Source: Turnera subulata (Eukaryota > Streptophyta > Magnoliopsida > Malpighiales > Passifloraceae). From it: DNA of 64,000 nucleotides. The DNA lies in assembly GCA_028386065.3 (NCBI GenBank), contig JAKUCV010001727.1:26423-90422 (forward strand), written 5' to 3'. The position numbers and the translations under genes were made by a program. Within the stretch, counting starts at the first letter, position 1, and every line of letters starts with the position of its first letter. The notes under the pieces were generated by a model that saw only the letters and a program-made list of their open reading frames with translations, was not told the DNA's origin and ran no database searches. Below, in pieces: positions 1 through 13,907 of this stretch.

Positions 1-534
1 TCACCATCCAAATACACTAACAATTCCAGCTCAAAGAACAACCACCACATTCAAAGCACAACACAATTAAACCCGAAAGGTCAAAGAGAACAGGCGAGGA
101 AGAAAAATCGAAGGCTTACCCAGGGATAATGGCGACGGTATGGGGTCGACGGCGGCAGCAAGCTCGGGCGGCCAAGCTTCTTGCTTCCACGGGCGGCGAC
201 GGCTCTGCTGCGAGGGAGAAGAGGAAGGAGAAGATGATGGCGGCTGATGGTGTATGGTGGCTCGGGTGGTCACGGGTTCACGGGGTCGTCGCCGTCGGCG
301 ACGGGCAGGCGGCAGGAGGGGCTCTGCAGATCAGCGGGTCTGCGAGGCAGCGGCGCAGGCGATGTCGCGGCCGGTGGGGAGGCGTGGATGCACATGGATG
401 CAAGGAAGAAGAAGAACAGACCCGGGTTGCGAAAAACCGGGTCCGGGTTTGCCGTCGGGTCGACGACCTTTGACGGCGCGTCCGGCAAAGAAACCGTCGG
501 GAAGCGACGTCGACAGGTCGGCGACAGCGAGAGG
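1..534. other. GC-rich segment left of the hAT insertion, unassigned
   Basis: This stretch is much more GC-rich than its surroundings. A splice-donor-like GGGTAAGCC is visible on the minus strand near 113-122. Composition and layout resemble the GC-rich parts of the LTRs elsewhere in the window, so it could be the truncated edge of an LTR element or the first exon of a minus-strand gene that runs off the left edge. No protein family was recognised. The segment continues at 2340 after the hAT element. Confidence 0.35.
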
Positions 535-2339
535 TAGGGGTGAGCACGGAGCAGTATCCGTTCCATTTGACAATTTCGGATCGAATATCCAAATAGTTCG
601 GATCTTTTTTTTCGGATATCGGTTCCATTTTAATTCTCGGACTCCACATTTTTCGGATACCATATTTTTCGGAGCGGATATTACGGATTTTCGGATCTCC
701 ACGGATACATTGATTTTCAGATTTTCGGAGCGGATTTTACGAATTTCCGGAATGGGTCTTATTTGAACTACATTAAACCACTAAATAAGTACAAAAATAT
801 AAGAGAATTCACACCTAATTGACTATATAAATATAAAATAATTCAATATTTGGTAATTAGTACATGTCAAATCTATTTTACATAACTTATTGTTCCTGTC
901 ATATGTTTTATTAATTGCAACTACAAAAAAGAATTTAAGTGGAAAGGGTGCTGAATTAAAAACAAAGTGCAAACCGAACCGATGTACTAATATGAAAGCG
1001 TTGCCGTTTACACTTTACCTATTTAAAAAAAAAACCGTTTTACATATTTTAAATAAAGAGAAAAAATTATTTGCACACTTCTTTACCTTTATTAAATTTT
1101 ACCATTCACTTTTTGCAAAACTTTTGCTTTATTAAATATGAGAGATGATTTTTTAGAAATTTATATTAGTGTTACGTCTTTTTATTTATTACTTTTTTCA
1201 TAGGTTTTATCTTAAAAATTAACATAACGTAATAGTTTTTGTAACAAGGTAACTGTAGGATAAATATTTTACAATTTTTTTCTCAAAGTACTATTACACT
1301 TTATATAAATTTTAAATTAATTTAATTTTTTTAATTTGTACTAGCATCTGTAATTCATATTATTTACTTTATACAACTCATACAGTAAACAAATTTTTCA
1401 CTGGACATATATCTATTTTTCTTAAATATTAATTCTGTTTTATTCTATTAGTATAATATTTTTTTTATAACAAGGCAATTATGTAAGGATAAGTTTCTTA
1501 TACTTTTCTCTCAAAATATTTTCATACATTTTATAAACATTAAAATTTAGGTATAATTATTTTTTTATTAACTTATGTGAATATTTTTAATTCAAAACTT
1601 TCACCTTATATAAGGCATAGACTAATCAATTTTTTCTTGTGATATGTACCTTTTCCAAAATAGTAATTTCATTCCCACTTTAATAGTGAAATATTTGTTT
1701 GATAAAAGATAATTATTTAAGGATAAATATTTTGTAATTTTCTCTCAAAATATTTTTATACTTTATATAAATTTTAGATTTATGTATGATTATTTCTTAT
1801 TTATTTGCACCCACATATTTCAATTCATAATCCTCACTTTATATAGCGCATAGAATTATTTTTTTTTTATGGGACATGAACCTTTCGTTAAAAATATCAG
1901 TTCCATATCCATTCTATTTCTTTTTTTTTCTAACTTATAAATCTTATAATGTAAGTGACTAATGTTATTTAATATTATTTATAACTTGAGAAATAATAAT
2001 ATAAGGATAAATATTTTACTATTTTTTATAAAAAAATGACTTTTTATATGGATTTTAAATTTATTTTCAATTTTTTATCACTAAATTTACTAATCCAATA
2101 ATTTTTTGTGCATATTCTAATTCTAATCTTCAATTCTTATTATATATAATATATATTAATTTACTGATTTTTCGAATATCCACGGATTTTCGGATTAAAA
2201 ATCCATTCCGTTCCATTTCTCGCCAAACAAAAAGAATCCATTCCATTTGGTTTCGGAGCGGATCGGATTTCATTTTTCCGGAACGGATTATTCGGTTTCG
2301 GTACGGAATTTGGATTTTCGGATTTTTTGCTCACCCCTA
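535..2339. mobile_element. hAT-like non-autonomous DNA transposon (1805 bp)
   Basis: The ends are TAGGGGTGAGCA and TGCTCACCCCTA, a perfect 12-bp terminal inverted repeat. They are flanked by an exact 8-bp target duplication GCGAGAGG (527-534 and 2340-2347). Eight-bp TSDs and TIRs of this type are typical of the hAT superfamily. The subterminal 150-200 bp at each end are packed with short TTTTCGGAT and GGAACGGAT motifs in opposite orientation, like transposase-binding arrays. The core is extremely AT-rich and has no transposase reading frame, so the element is non-autonomous. About four imperfect copies of a ~230-bp unit lie between about 1200 and 2090. Confidence 0.9.
1230..2090. repeat. Imperfect ~230-bp tandem repeats inside the hAT element
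   Basis: The anchor GGATAA(A/G)T(A/T)TT recurs at about 1258, 1487, 1721 and 2005, a spacing of about 229, 234 and 284 bp. After each anchor comes a similar sequence: TCTCAAA(A/G)TA, then an A/T run containing TTTATA(A/T)A and TTTTAAATTT or variants. The copies are diverged and degrade towards the right. Confidence 0.6.
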
Positions 2340-2660
2340 GCGAGAGGATCGTGATGGCTGTGGTGGTGTCGTGCACGGCGGCGCGGAAGCCGACGCCGGA
2401 GATGAAAACGGCCAGCCGGTTTTTTTTTCTTTTCTCTCCTCCATTCACCGTTTTCTGGTCAGTTTTTATTTGCTCTGGGAAGATACTCTTCGTGCTGATA
2501 ATGTGTTATAAAACAATCTATGATTTATGCTGAAGATGAAGAAGATTAAAACGTTTATGGAGAGGAAGGAGTTAGAAAATAACCGGGAGCACTCCCCGTT
2601 CTTTACCCTTCTATTTTCTGTTCATTCATCTATATATAGTACATAAGGAGGGGGACAAGG
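2340..2660 (-). other. Continuation of the GC-rich segment with a minus-strand TATA-like site
   Basis: To the right of the hAT insertion the GC-rich DNA continues to about 2415 and then changes to ordinary composition. On the minus strand a TATA-like ACTATATATAG lies at 2630-2640, upstream of the GC-rich block, which would fit a promoter or LTR start reading leftwards. Removing the hAT element and one TSD copy joins an open minus-strand frame across the insertion. The frame lacks an ATG near its beginning and matches no family I know. Confidence 0.3.
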
Positions 2661-3530
2661 TTCAGTTTAGTCCCTCAAAATGACATTCACATTATTTTGG
2701 TCCCTCAAAATAATATATTTATAACAACTATATCATTAAGAAAGCTCCAAAGAGTAAGTGAGAAACTTGAGTGGAAGACCCTTTCTTTTCTGTCGAAAGT
2801 TGAAGGGAAAACCTGTGGCATGGAGAAGAAGCAGCTGATGCCAAATGTTGTTTTCACGCCCGTGCGTAATATCCAAAGACCACAAAAGAACTACAGCGAA
2901 CATTGAAATACAAACCAAATGGTTCATTCCCCCTGAATCTAAACTCTGTTTTGGCTGAAAAAAAAAATAGGTGGAAGAAAGGCTTCCCAAGTCATAGATC
3001 AGCACAGACCACCAGACTCAAACCATGCTTACAGTGATAATTATAACCACAAATGACAGATTCGAATTGTCAACCTAATGATAATGCTAATTGAACCCCA
3101 ACCAACTAAACCAACCATCATTGGCCCTGAATCTAAACTTTAATTCCTTCCTTTCTGTCCAGAAAAAGAATAAAAGTTTCCTTCGAACTACAATACATTA
3201 ATGAACCAAATAGGAGCTTATTGGTAGCTCACAATATGATGACAACCCACGAGCACCAATCTTCTTGGACAAGTGTTCTAGAGGTAAACTGTGGAGGAAC
3301 CAAAATTACAAATCTCTTTTCAAAGTCGAACTTCATCAAAATCATCATCGCATCTTTTATACAATGTTCATATCATCCCGGATGTGCACTAAAAACTGTC
3401 ACTGCGTCTATTGAGCATATCCCTTGTTGTTAGTGGTATTTCTCTCTTAAAATTGTATGCAAAATTGCGAGTAAGAAAAGCTTTAAGAATCTGGACACAT
3501 ACAACCAGATTATAAGTTCTTGATGCAGCC
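2661..3530. other. Intergenic region downstream of GPT
   Basis: No gene recognised. The motif TAGTCCCTCAAAAT or TGGTCCCTCAAAAT is repeated at about 2669 and 2698. The right part is expected to hold the 3' UTR of the minus-strand GPT gene, but I could not place a clear polyadenylation site. Confidence 0.5.
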
Positions 3531-6500
3531 TCATTTGTACCAACCAGCCAGCAAATACCTCAGTGCGAATGCAAGGCAGCACCCAAGAGCCTGGTTAGAC
3601 AGGTATGCAGATCTAAAATCAGCAGTGACACTTGCAAATGACATCACATGCAATATTAGTAGAAGATATCCAAAATCAGCAATCGCACTAGAGAACATAA
3701 TGCATGCTCATGCAATCTTAGTCAAGAATATCCAAATAGCATGCTCTCATAGTGCATTCAAGATGGATGGAAAACTAGTGTAAGCGGAAGCATAAAAGTG
3801 TGCCAAAACATGTATAAGTTTTAACAAATATTTGAACCGTCTGATTTGGTCCTGAAGTGACAGTCATTGACATGGCTGTTTCGAACCTGGAACTCATAAT
3901 TTCAGCTATCCAACTGTGTACCCCTACATTGTGCCTAACAATGAATCTCTGAAAAGCCCGTAATCAAAACATCTATTGTATCCTGCTTTATCTGGTTTGG
4001 CACCCTGTTTAGAATACTAGATTTTACAACTGAGTTAATTAATTAAACAAAAGTATCGAGGTTGGGTTCAGTAAGTTGAGGCAGATTCCTAGATGTAACT
4101 GAAAAGTTGGATTCTTGGTTAATGTGAATCATGCTTGAACACATAATACAGCCAAGTCCTTCAGTTAGGATTTGGGGTTACGGGGCAACGAATCCCAGCT
4201 TGAGACTAACAATGCCCAACATTCCAACAAATAAATAAAGCAGAGGGTGAGGTACAAAGCTTTTGGCTTAAATTTTTCTACTTCAACCAACAGTCTCAGC
4301 AGCACGAAATCATAAAAGCAAACTTGAGGGAAAACACCGCCTTAACAAAAAAGATTAAAAATAGCGAAGAAAAACGAAAAAGGACAAATATAGTGCATGG
4401 ATGAAATTTCATGAACAAGAACAAAGCAAACAAAACCTGAACAACTAGGAGATGGACACAAAGTGCCTTCTCTGTCTTCCTGCCAAATATTCTTAAATAG
4501 ATATTAACAAGTGTCCAATCAGTGGTTCCAGTCAGGAGTCCCGTCTGAGGGTCAAACCTAAAAAGTCATACAGAAGAGTCTTAAGATATCCATATAAGTA
4601 GTCATCTAGGACTTTAGACATAAAGAAAATTACTTTACAGACCCAAAAAAAAATTACCTAGGCAGTCGATGTCGCGGGCAATACCAGAAGCCAAAAAGCT
4701 GGACGAGCAGAAACAAAGGTTAAATGCCTTAACAGATAACTAGTGAAAACATGGAAGGACCATTATTATTAGATCAAACCTGGGGAACTGAAGCAACAAA
4801 GTTAAAAATCTCAGCAGCAAAGAAAATCATAAGTGTTTCACTGTAGAAAACAGAAAAGAAAGAAGAAAAGTATTAGATTTTTTTTCCCCCAAAGGGAATA
4901 TTTTCCAGATGAAGTTTAATGGAAACAGAACTAATCATGGGAAAAACTAGTACAGCAGAAGCAAAAAGCTACGATCTTACGATACAGCAGCTTTTGCATG
5001 TAAGCTGGGCAAGGTCCACTTTCATTTGAGCATGAGTGCATGACTTGAAGTATTGGGTAAAGACAGAAAGATCAAAGGAACTACTGAGGACTAAATATGC
5101 ATCTAGTGATATAAATGCATTACTTTGCAACACTAGAAGAGTTTGCAAAAAAATTCACCTTTTAACAGTTTAAAACACAACCTGACGTATCCTACATGAT
5201 GATCACAAAATTGTGAGAACTGGATATCTAAGTACAGACTCATCTTCTTCATTTTTTGTTGCATCAATAATTGGACAAAATTGTTAATAAGTAAGGCCAA
5301 GAGTGGCATACGTAAAATGGCCTAAAATTCCAACAACAGCCAGAGTCATTCCAGCAAATAGTGTGTAAGTGTCTCCGACAAAGACTGCTGATGGATACCT
5401 AACAAAAGACAAAGCGCATAGAAAAACATTAGTTTATTAAAGACATAATAGTTACAGAAATCACCAATAAAAAAGATCAAGTGTCAGTACCAATTGTAAG
5501 CAAGTAAGGCCAAGGATGTCGCCAGAAAAGGTTGAATCATATACACAGAGAATGCATGAGCCAGTTGATACTCTGGGTCCGCAGATGCTCCAATTTGCAT
5601 TACGTTGTGTATTAAAATCTGTGAAATTTCCCAGTCATACGAAATTCCATGGAGGGTCCAGTTTCAAGTTGTTCGCAATTCTTAGTACTTACAGCAGATG
5701 CGATGACAACAGTTTGACCCACTTCAAGGCCATTTATTCCAGCGTGGATATTGATGGAATTTGTGCAGAAAATTACCATTGCCCCCATATATAGCTTATA
5801 TATCCATCCTGAAAAAGTGATAATAATAAATACTGAATGAAACCAACTAACTTCAATGATTTCACAAAGAACTCTGAGACATCATAAAATGCATGTATGG
5901 ACGTACTATAACTTCATAAGTACGACATTCCATGCTTAAATCGCCATGCTAGAAGAGATGAAACATAAAATCAGAAACTAATAATTTGCCTACACCATGT
6001 CATTAACATAATGAATTCTTTGGACAGAAGTTAAGCATATAAATAAAGACCAACCAAGCAATGGTGCACTGTTTGGCCAATGAAAAGATTTTCTTTACCT
6101 TGATCGCTGATAAAAGTCAAATCTTTAATTCCTAGTTAATTGATCAAGGAGTAAGCAAGCTAAGACAAGCAAGTAGGCAGGGCATCTACGCAGACCCATG
6201 GCATTTCTTACTTGTCATTCAGAAGCTACCACATTTTGCTTCTGGTTTGTAGTGAAGTATGACGAGTAGCTTTTGTTATTTGCTTGTTTGGCAGCCGGAA
6301 AGTAGGATTGCCATAATAGTGTCTGCAGCATAAATTCTAACCCTAAAAGTAAATACATGCTATGGCACTTTGTTCTGTGACAGCTGTTTTAACAATCCAA
6401 TAACAAATACATAAATGTATTTTGTGAACCAAAGCCCTGACTTATCTCCACCTTCAATTTTTATTCTACTGTTAGCCATAATAACTATCTTATTTCTTTT

Positions 6501-8217
6501 AGTTTATACCTGAGGACTTAATTTAACCACTGAAAGATTAGATGAAACCTATTAATTAACATAAGCAACGAATACAGCTCACAATGTCATATCCTTGATA
6601 CCATCAACATCAATTTGCAGTATGCTCATTTCAGTGAGATATGCTAAAGCAGCTAAACACTCATTTACCTTACAATTTAAGCCAGCAGCACCAACACCTT
6701 TGCTAACTTATAATTTTCCATACAGAAAAAGAAATGTTACTAAATGAAAAATCTAACCTCTAGTTGACAATAACATCTTATTTAAAGTGAAATTTATGCT
6801 GCTAATGAGAGAAGAGGGAGAAAGAAAGGTACTATGTTGATGATATGACTGTCTTACATTCAGAGAATTTAGAAAGCATACCTAGGTCCAAAATTTTGGC
6901 TCCAACTAGTTCAACAAGAGGTTTTGGTACAATGATAGTTGTGTGTCCAGCATATGCCATCAGCAATGCAAGGGAAGCAATTGCAGGAACCAATAATTTT
7001 CTGCTCTTAACAATGGAAAGAAAACAGAAAAGCATCTGATCATGCCATTGACCAGTAAACCCACTCAGAAAATTAAATATGGACGACAAAATACTCACAC
7101 TCTCCAAGGGACATCAAGGACATCATCCACAAATCCAAGAAGAGTCATGAAGCAAATGCACGCTATAGCTGCATTGTACTCCACAAGCCACTACACATGG
7201 GAAACAGTTAACAGTCCACTAAACTATTAGTAGAATAATTTTGAAGTGACATTATGTACACAAAACCCATAGTAAAAGACTTCAGAGATGGATTTGCAAG
7301 TGATTCAGGAAATTCGGGAGGAGAAGTAAGAAAGAACAGAAAGAAAAGAACTTGGATTAGAAAAGATGCAAGGGTAAGAAAAGTCTCACATTGGAATCTG
7401 CCGTGAAGTTGAAGTACTGAAACAGGATTGCCACGACCAAGAAGACTATAGAGACAACAATACCTAGTGACTCGGGCCTGAGAACACACAGTGGCATTAG
7501 TAAAGGTAAAAAGGAGAGAAGATGAAAGAACAAATCTTAAATTATTTCAGTGTCTCATGATAGTTTTGTTCGATAGCTTCCAAGCTTAAGCCATCATATC
7601 AGCATTCTCAATTTGAGAAGCATTAACAGGCAGCAAAACACTAAAGACCACATTTTTTGCCACAGGGGTCACCAAAAGAATCAAGCTTCAACATATGAAA
7701 TTTAAATCTTAATTGTGTGTAACTTGTTTGTACAAAGGAAGAAGCAGGAACCGAATCCAGAGCAAACCCAATTGCATAACAAATTGAGAAACAAAAACAG
7801 GGGGGGAAAGAGCAAAAAGGCTCACACTTTAACGGCACCTTGAGGGGTGCCCTTCTTGTTGATATCATAGCCGAAGAGGTTCCTCCTAAGCAAATAGCGA
7901 GAGGCCACAGGAATCATCTTCAGCGTAGCCCAGAAGGCCACCACACTAAACCCGGCGTTGATCAGGATCGTCCTCTTCAGCTCCGGTTGGATCTCGAAGT
8001 GGTACAGCAGCAAATACAAGTAGGGAGCTAGGAGGATCAAAGACATCTTCAGAGTGAACCCCCATTTGGGCGGTGCAATGGCTGCTCCTGCTCCTCCCAC
8101 ATCCCCGCACGTGGCGGGTTTCGACTCCGGTACCGGCGCAGTTTTCGTCTCGGCAGCGGCGGCGTTGGAGGATGCGGCGGCTTCAGTTTGTTTTGGAGCT
8201 CTCTTGCGAGCTGCCAT
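3531..8217 (-). CDS. GPT/ALG7: UDP-GlcNAc:dolichyl-phosphate GlcNAc-1-phosphate transferase
   Basis: This enzyme makes dolichyl-PP-GlcNAc from UDP-GlcNAc and dolichyl phosphate in the ER membrane, the first committed and tunicamycin-sensitive step of N-glycosylation. Eleven exons: 8217-7826, 7477-7390, 7190-7099, 7000-6882, 5808-5693, 5618-5491, 5398-5312, 4840-4780, 4698-4658, 4557-4437, 3590-3531. All have GT-AG borders and consistent phase, giving 434 residues, the usual plant length. Visible family motifs: [10 protein letters not shown] (exon 1), the Asp pair of [15 protein letters not shown] (~182-183), [13 protein letters not shown] (~247-259), FVGDTYT (~318-324) and [11 protein letters not shown] (~368-378). 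About ten hydrophobic segments fit a polytopic protein. The start is the ATG before AARKRAPK. Its N-terminal ~40 residues are low-complexity Ala/Pro, as in plant orthologues. Identification rests on remembered family motifs. Confidence 0.95.
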
Positions 8218-9391
8218 GGTTGGAGTGTTGTTGGGTCAGTCTCTCTCGGGTGTGTTTCTTGGGAATTGTAGTCTATAGTCTCTGTGTTTGTGTATATTTT
8301 GCATTTGGAAGTTTTTGTTTGTTTTTTCTTTTCCTTTTACTTTTGAGATTGATTTCTTTTTCCGCCATTTCAATTTGGTGTCACTGCGACTAATGGCCTG
8401 CTCCCACGTAGGAAATCTGTGGAGAGATGGGGCCCACGTCCGCCTCGCCACCTAGGCAGTGATTCTTTGAAACCTCCCGCGCATCAGCTCATCTCATCTT
8501 CATTTGCTTTGCTGGAACTAATTCGCTTAGTAATGCAGAATCATTAGACTTGGAGGCTAATCAACCATTCACTTAATTGTCTGTCTTAGTTAATGATTAC
8601 ATAGTTAAGTGAATACAATAAAATCCTGGTGATGTATTTTTATTTACTTTTCTTTTTCTGTTTCTTAAGTTAACAAGAAGTGTTTTATCAAAATCTCACA
8701 TCAAACACACCATCCTCTCTCGTGGACTTGAAATGCCAACAGTATGAGGTAAAACCACAACAACCAACATTACTTGAAATAACACACCCATGCTTTATCA
8801 TAAATGATAAGAATCACACAAGGAATTCTCAATCTTAGTTAATTTTTTTGTTTGAGAAACTCAAACAGTTCTTCATTCTTCTTCTGCTCATATACTACTA
8901 ATTGGAAATGAATCATGTTGAACATATTAAGGCAAAAGCCATTCATTCAAAAGTGAAGCAATTGTTGGTTAGTAGTGGATTACATGGCATGGTTAGTCAC
9001 CATTGTTCCATAAGACCACCGTTCCATCAGCCAGAACAATATCATTCAGACCCCATCAAGAGTTAACTGAGATCCATTTTTCAACCTGATCACTCACAAA
9101 ATTCAACAAGGCTTTCAGCTTCCACATGCCAGATTTTCCTGAAAATTTTGCCATACGATATGAATGGAGCATGCTCGCATCACGGTAGATCCAAGAACCC
9201 CGGAAACATTTTGTTTTTGACATAGTCCAAAACAATGCCAAAGACAAAATTATAGAACTTCCAAGCAACAGGGTGCAAGACAGTTGAAGGGATCACTCTT
9301 CGGACGTCCACTGTGATGACATTTGTTTCTCATTACAGGTTGATCATCAAGAAAAACAAAAATTTCTACTCCGGGCTTTCTCCAGAGAAAG
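8218..9391. other. Intergenic region: GPT promoter side and ARP 3' side
   Basis: No gene is seen. The left end must hold the GPT 5' UTR and promoter (minus strand), with a pyrimidine-rich stretch on the minus strand near 8290-8360. The right end is the ARP 3' flank. The rest is AT-rich without recognisable repeats. Confidence 0.5.
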
Positions 9392-12300
9392 CTAAAGCTT
9401 GAGTATAAGGCCAATAGGACAATGGTCACTACCAGTAACATCAGGTACAATATAGGAGTCATGAACATTGTCTGCAATGGATTCTGAGGCAAGGAAGTAG
9501 TCAAGCCGCCATCCTGTTTCAGATTTCAGAACAATGAAAAATATTAAAAGATGAGCAAAAAAAGTTCAAAAACTTCAAAGTCTGTACAGCAGCAGGTGCC
9601 TCATTCCTGCTTCCTCAAATTCATATACCGCCAACGAGGAAAAGTATATCTCACATACACAAGTTGCAAGAGCTAAAAATGAATAACGACTTGATTTTGG
9701 TCAATCTAAGATAATAAAATCGTCACCTGTATTTGTGCAAGGGAAAAAGAATTTAAAAAGGGGAATGCAGATCACGAGATACCTTTGTTAGTTTTCCGCC
9801 CACCATGCCTGTAGCCCCAGTAAGTATACCCAACAACATTGGGGTGCTGTCTTCTAAAGGTGTCAACAAATCCCCTTGACAAGAAATTTTTTTCGAATGA
9901 TTCCCGCTCTTCAATGGTAAATCCCGCACTTCTTTTGTTTCCCTGTACATGGGTGTGATAATAACATAAATGGGCAAGTAAAGACTCAATTGGAACCTGT
10001 CTTACCCCTAGTACTGACAAACGCAGAACATAGTTGAGGAAAGGGCCATCACAAGATAACAGCCCAAGCCTTTCCTATAGATGATAGTGACAAAGACACA
10101 CAAGCACTGGTAAAAATCAAAAGCTCACAGCAAAGTTAAAATGACTTACAGCAGGGTTGTAAATATCTATCTCCTGATGAGCACAATTTAGATCACCAGT
10201 CAAAATGACAGGCTTTGACTTTTCCAGTTCCTACATCAGGAAAGTAAAACGCCATAAGCAGCAAGTCCCTAAACTTGAATACAGAGAGGTGTATCCGTGA
10301 TGTATTGCATAGGTTAAGCAAGGAATAGTGAACCCCTCCCCTCCTCACCACTCCGGGTGCAAAATTTTGTAGCCTATTCAATCCACGTCATGTTAAAAAG
10401 ATGGCAAATAACTTGCCTACTATTTAAATATCTTAAGTGCAGTTCCTAGAGACCGAAATGAAAGTCAAATCATCGGTGTCAGGAAAGAAACGGTATGGTT
10501 CTTGCAGTTAAAAGCTCACACGAAATCCATAATTTTAATTTTATCCCAAAGGAAATTGTTGGAAGCATTAAGACATTCTAAGGGATGCAAATGATCTATA
10601 TCCAAATACATAGATTCACACTCAATTTGTTAAAAAAATTCACAAATCCGTCTTCTCAGATTAGGCATATCAAACAAGAAGAAATAAATTTGCAAAGGCA
10701 TATCTCTGCAGAACTATGAGAAATAACTTTAAGGACGTACTTACTTTCAGGTAATTGCTAAGAGAGGGATCCCATTCTGTGATCCTGTATGACTAAATTT
10801 AAAAATAAAGAGCTGTCAGTCAAGATTAAATCCTAAAAACTGTTAAGAGAGATGCAATATGGCCAGGATCAATTACCAATCTCTTCAAGCCGTCTCCAGA
10901 GTTGGGAACATATCCACTGATCAAATAAAATGAATCAAATTCAGCTGTAACTAATCGTCCTTCAGTATCATGGTCTGATATGCCCAGGCCATACCTGACG
11001 GAAAGTGGCTTGATCTGTCAAACAAATGTCAGTCACTATTTGTTGCAAGAAAAACATTAAAAATAGAAAATTAGCAAAAAATACCAACAACTGCAATTCA
11101 AACAGCCTACATTATTCTTCATTGACAAGTGGCTGCAGTGAAAGAAACACATGCTGCATGCAAATGAATGAATCTATCTCAAGGCCACAGCAGCTTGGAG
11201 TACCCAGAAACATTGACCCATCATTATCAACATTTTCTGATGGTTTCTGGAGCTTAAAACCAAATATTAAATATGGTCATTAATATAGCAGACAGCCATC
11301 TAACTTTTATAATAATACTCAAGAGTGCTTATACTATGTTGAAGCTAAGAGGAAATACTGTGATCACAAGCTCTTATGGATGAAAAATGCTTATACCCGA
11401 TATGGTACATGCATTACAAAGGAGACTCATCAGGTGAGAAAAGGATGAGCATACCCGAGAGATAATTGCAGTGCCCGAATAACCAAGTTTGGAATTGCTA
11501 CACGTCCAAAAGCTGTTTTCATAGCCTTCTAGTAGACATTGTTTGATGGATTCTACATCCTTTTCCTGTTCCAAATTTGGTGGTGACAATTAGTCAACAC
11601 TTAATACAAGAGCAAGGACCTTAATATGACAAGTACCTATATCCTTAATCTAGAATTGGCATGTTCTTGGTCCAAGAAGAGAGATATAAACACAAGCAAT
11701 CAAATATGTTCAACAAAAGTACCTGCAGTTTGGTCTCTTGCAAGCATAATATATCAAAATCTTCCCTCTGAGCAAGTTCAAGAGCAGAGAATCCCTCTAA
11801 CTTCAATAATGCTCTCAACCCATTTACATTCCAAGACATTAACTTCACAAATTCCGTGTCCTGAGGAGGCTGAGGCCTCATGGTTCTAGGAATATACGGA
11901 ATCCAGCCTTTCTGGGGCTTCTTGTGGGCAAGAACTGTCCACGGTTCAGCTTGGGGAAGAGTAACTGGACTGGTAACTTTGACATCACTGTCACTAACAG
12001 AAGACATTTTCCTTTTTGTCCTTGAAGCCTTGCCAACTACAAAAAAATGACCCATGAGCAAAATTCTTTCAGTTTACTTCATAAACACATGTAGGGAAGC
12101 TAATTAGGTAAAAGACAATAGCATATGCACACTACTGGATTTGAAAAATACCCAGCGATGCAACACCTGACACTTCATCAGAGCTAGACAAAAGCTTCTT
12201 TTTTGTAGAGACAATTTCAACATCTTCTTTGCCAGTGTCATCATCAGCAACAAATTTTTTCATTTTCCTCTTAAGTTGTGAAACCTCTGAAACAGCATTG

Positions 12301-13907
12301 ATAGCTCGAGCACAACTTTCACCAGATATGCGTTTTGCCTTTTTCTGTGTTACAGTTTCTTCCATATTCTTCATAGAAATCATTTCTTCTGCTTCCTGAG
12401 AGCTTTTACCTACATGTAGGGAAAACATCTATCATAGGAATTCCATAATCAGGACATATTGCTCTTAGCATGACAAACTCTTTTCCACCTTCAATACCAC
12501 AAGAGCTCTCAACAAGTAGCTAGAGAACATGAAAAGGCTTGTTTCCAGGGATTTCATTTACCCTCTAACTGCTTGTCCATGAAAGATTTCAAAGCTGAAA
12601 CAAGATCACATTTACGACCTTTGACAGGGACTCCGAGATTCCTGAAAATTTTGGTAAAACACTTAGGATGTTACTGCAATATGACAAATCATAACATCTC
12701 AATTCCATCCTGAAAACCAACCAATTTTGAGATATTAAAACAGCAAGCCGAATTTCAGGACACAAACACTTGGATACATGTTGGACAAAAACTATATGGT
12801 TCTTAAACATTTAATGCGCACATATGAGTGATCTGACTAATATTAAGCATAATCATGGAAGAAAATTGTTGGAAAAAAAAGTACACAAACATGGGTAGAC
12901 ATGCATGCTGCACACTACATAAACCAAAAAGAACCATGTTCAGATTCATAAAATCAAATCCTCATTAACCAAATCAGTAGCAGGACTTTCCCATATTTAT
13001 GCATATTCTTCCAAGAAGCAGGGTTCGGCATTAAGACATTGGGACGTTTTGATCTTAAAGAAACATGAAAACAAAGCTATCCATATATAAAATGACCAAG
13101 AGTACGCCATCCTTGTCGACAAAAGAACTTAAAACTCTACTGAAGCAGGAACAGTGGAAAGGGGGGAACAAAAATACTGAACATTTTGTTCTCCATTTCT
13201 GTTAGCAGTTCAACAAAAACAAGGTTTACATATCACAATTGAGCCTAACCTACAAGATTAAGCAACAAGCTTTTTTTTGCTTTACCTCAGGGTAGTTCTA
13301 AGCTGCTGGACCGTCATTTCCTTTATTGTTTCTGGATCATCCATGAAAGTTTGAATATCATCCGACTGTAAGTACATCAAAATTTGAGCAGTTCTTTAAC
13401 ATTTCACAACTGGGAACAAAACCACATGGAGATGGAGAAGAGAAGGACCAACCTTTGGTGAAAGATTCTCTGCTTCGGGGCCTGACTCGACAAAACCTCT
13501 TATCTTCTTCTTATCTTCCACCTCCTGCTGGAGAGTAGCCGTGGAAGTAGAAAGGGAACGCTTAGAAGCCATTGCAGGGGTCACCCTCAAACCAACCAGT
13601 GGTCCTGAGACTGTCCTTGCTGCTGCAATTGCAAAGCTACAACCTTTCCTTTTTTTCGTTGTAGAAAAAACACAGAAAGTTTAGAAACCATTCAAAATTT
13701 GGAATGAAATTAAACCCAATAGAACGCTTGATTCTGCTACGAAAGGGATTTGCACCAGAAAAAGACTTAAACTTGGGATATTATTTAAGGAGAGGAGGAA
13801 ATGAAGAGAAAGTAAGAGAGAAAAAAAAAAAAAAAAAACCTGGGGGAATGAATAAAAGCGGAGAGCTTGAACCCTAATTGGATGGCTGCGTAATAATGAG
13901 AATCCAT
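9392..13907 (-). CDS. ARP: Apurinic/apyrimidinic endonuclease with SAP domain
   Basis: Exonuclease III-family AP endonuclease that incises DNA at abasic sites in base-excision repair; the plant ARP form carries a SAP DNA-binding domain. Proposed exons: 13907-13840, 13636-13453, 13365-13286, 12641-12562, 12409-12152, 12036-11723, 11565-11455, 11014-10877, 10792-10745, 10230-10150, 9942-9783, 9513-9392. Phase is consistent throughout, giving 547 residues. The N terminus is rich in Ala, Ser and Arg (a likely organelle-targeting peptide). The SAP helix pair lies at ~100-135 ([15 protein letters not shown]), then a Lys-rich linker, then the catalytic domain from ~288 ([11 protein letters not shown]). 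Catalytic residues are visible: Glu in LQETK (~324), Asp and Asn in TGDLN (~440, 442), and SDH near the C terminus (~536-538). The first exon is the least certain part: a shorter start at 13572 would give 503 residues. Confidence 0.94.
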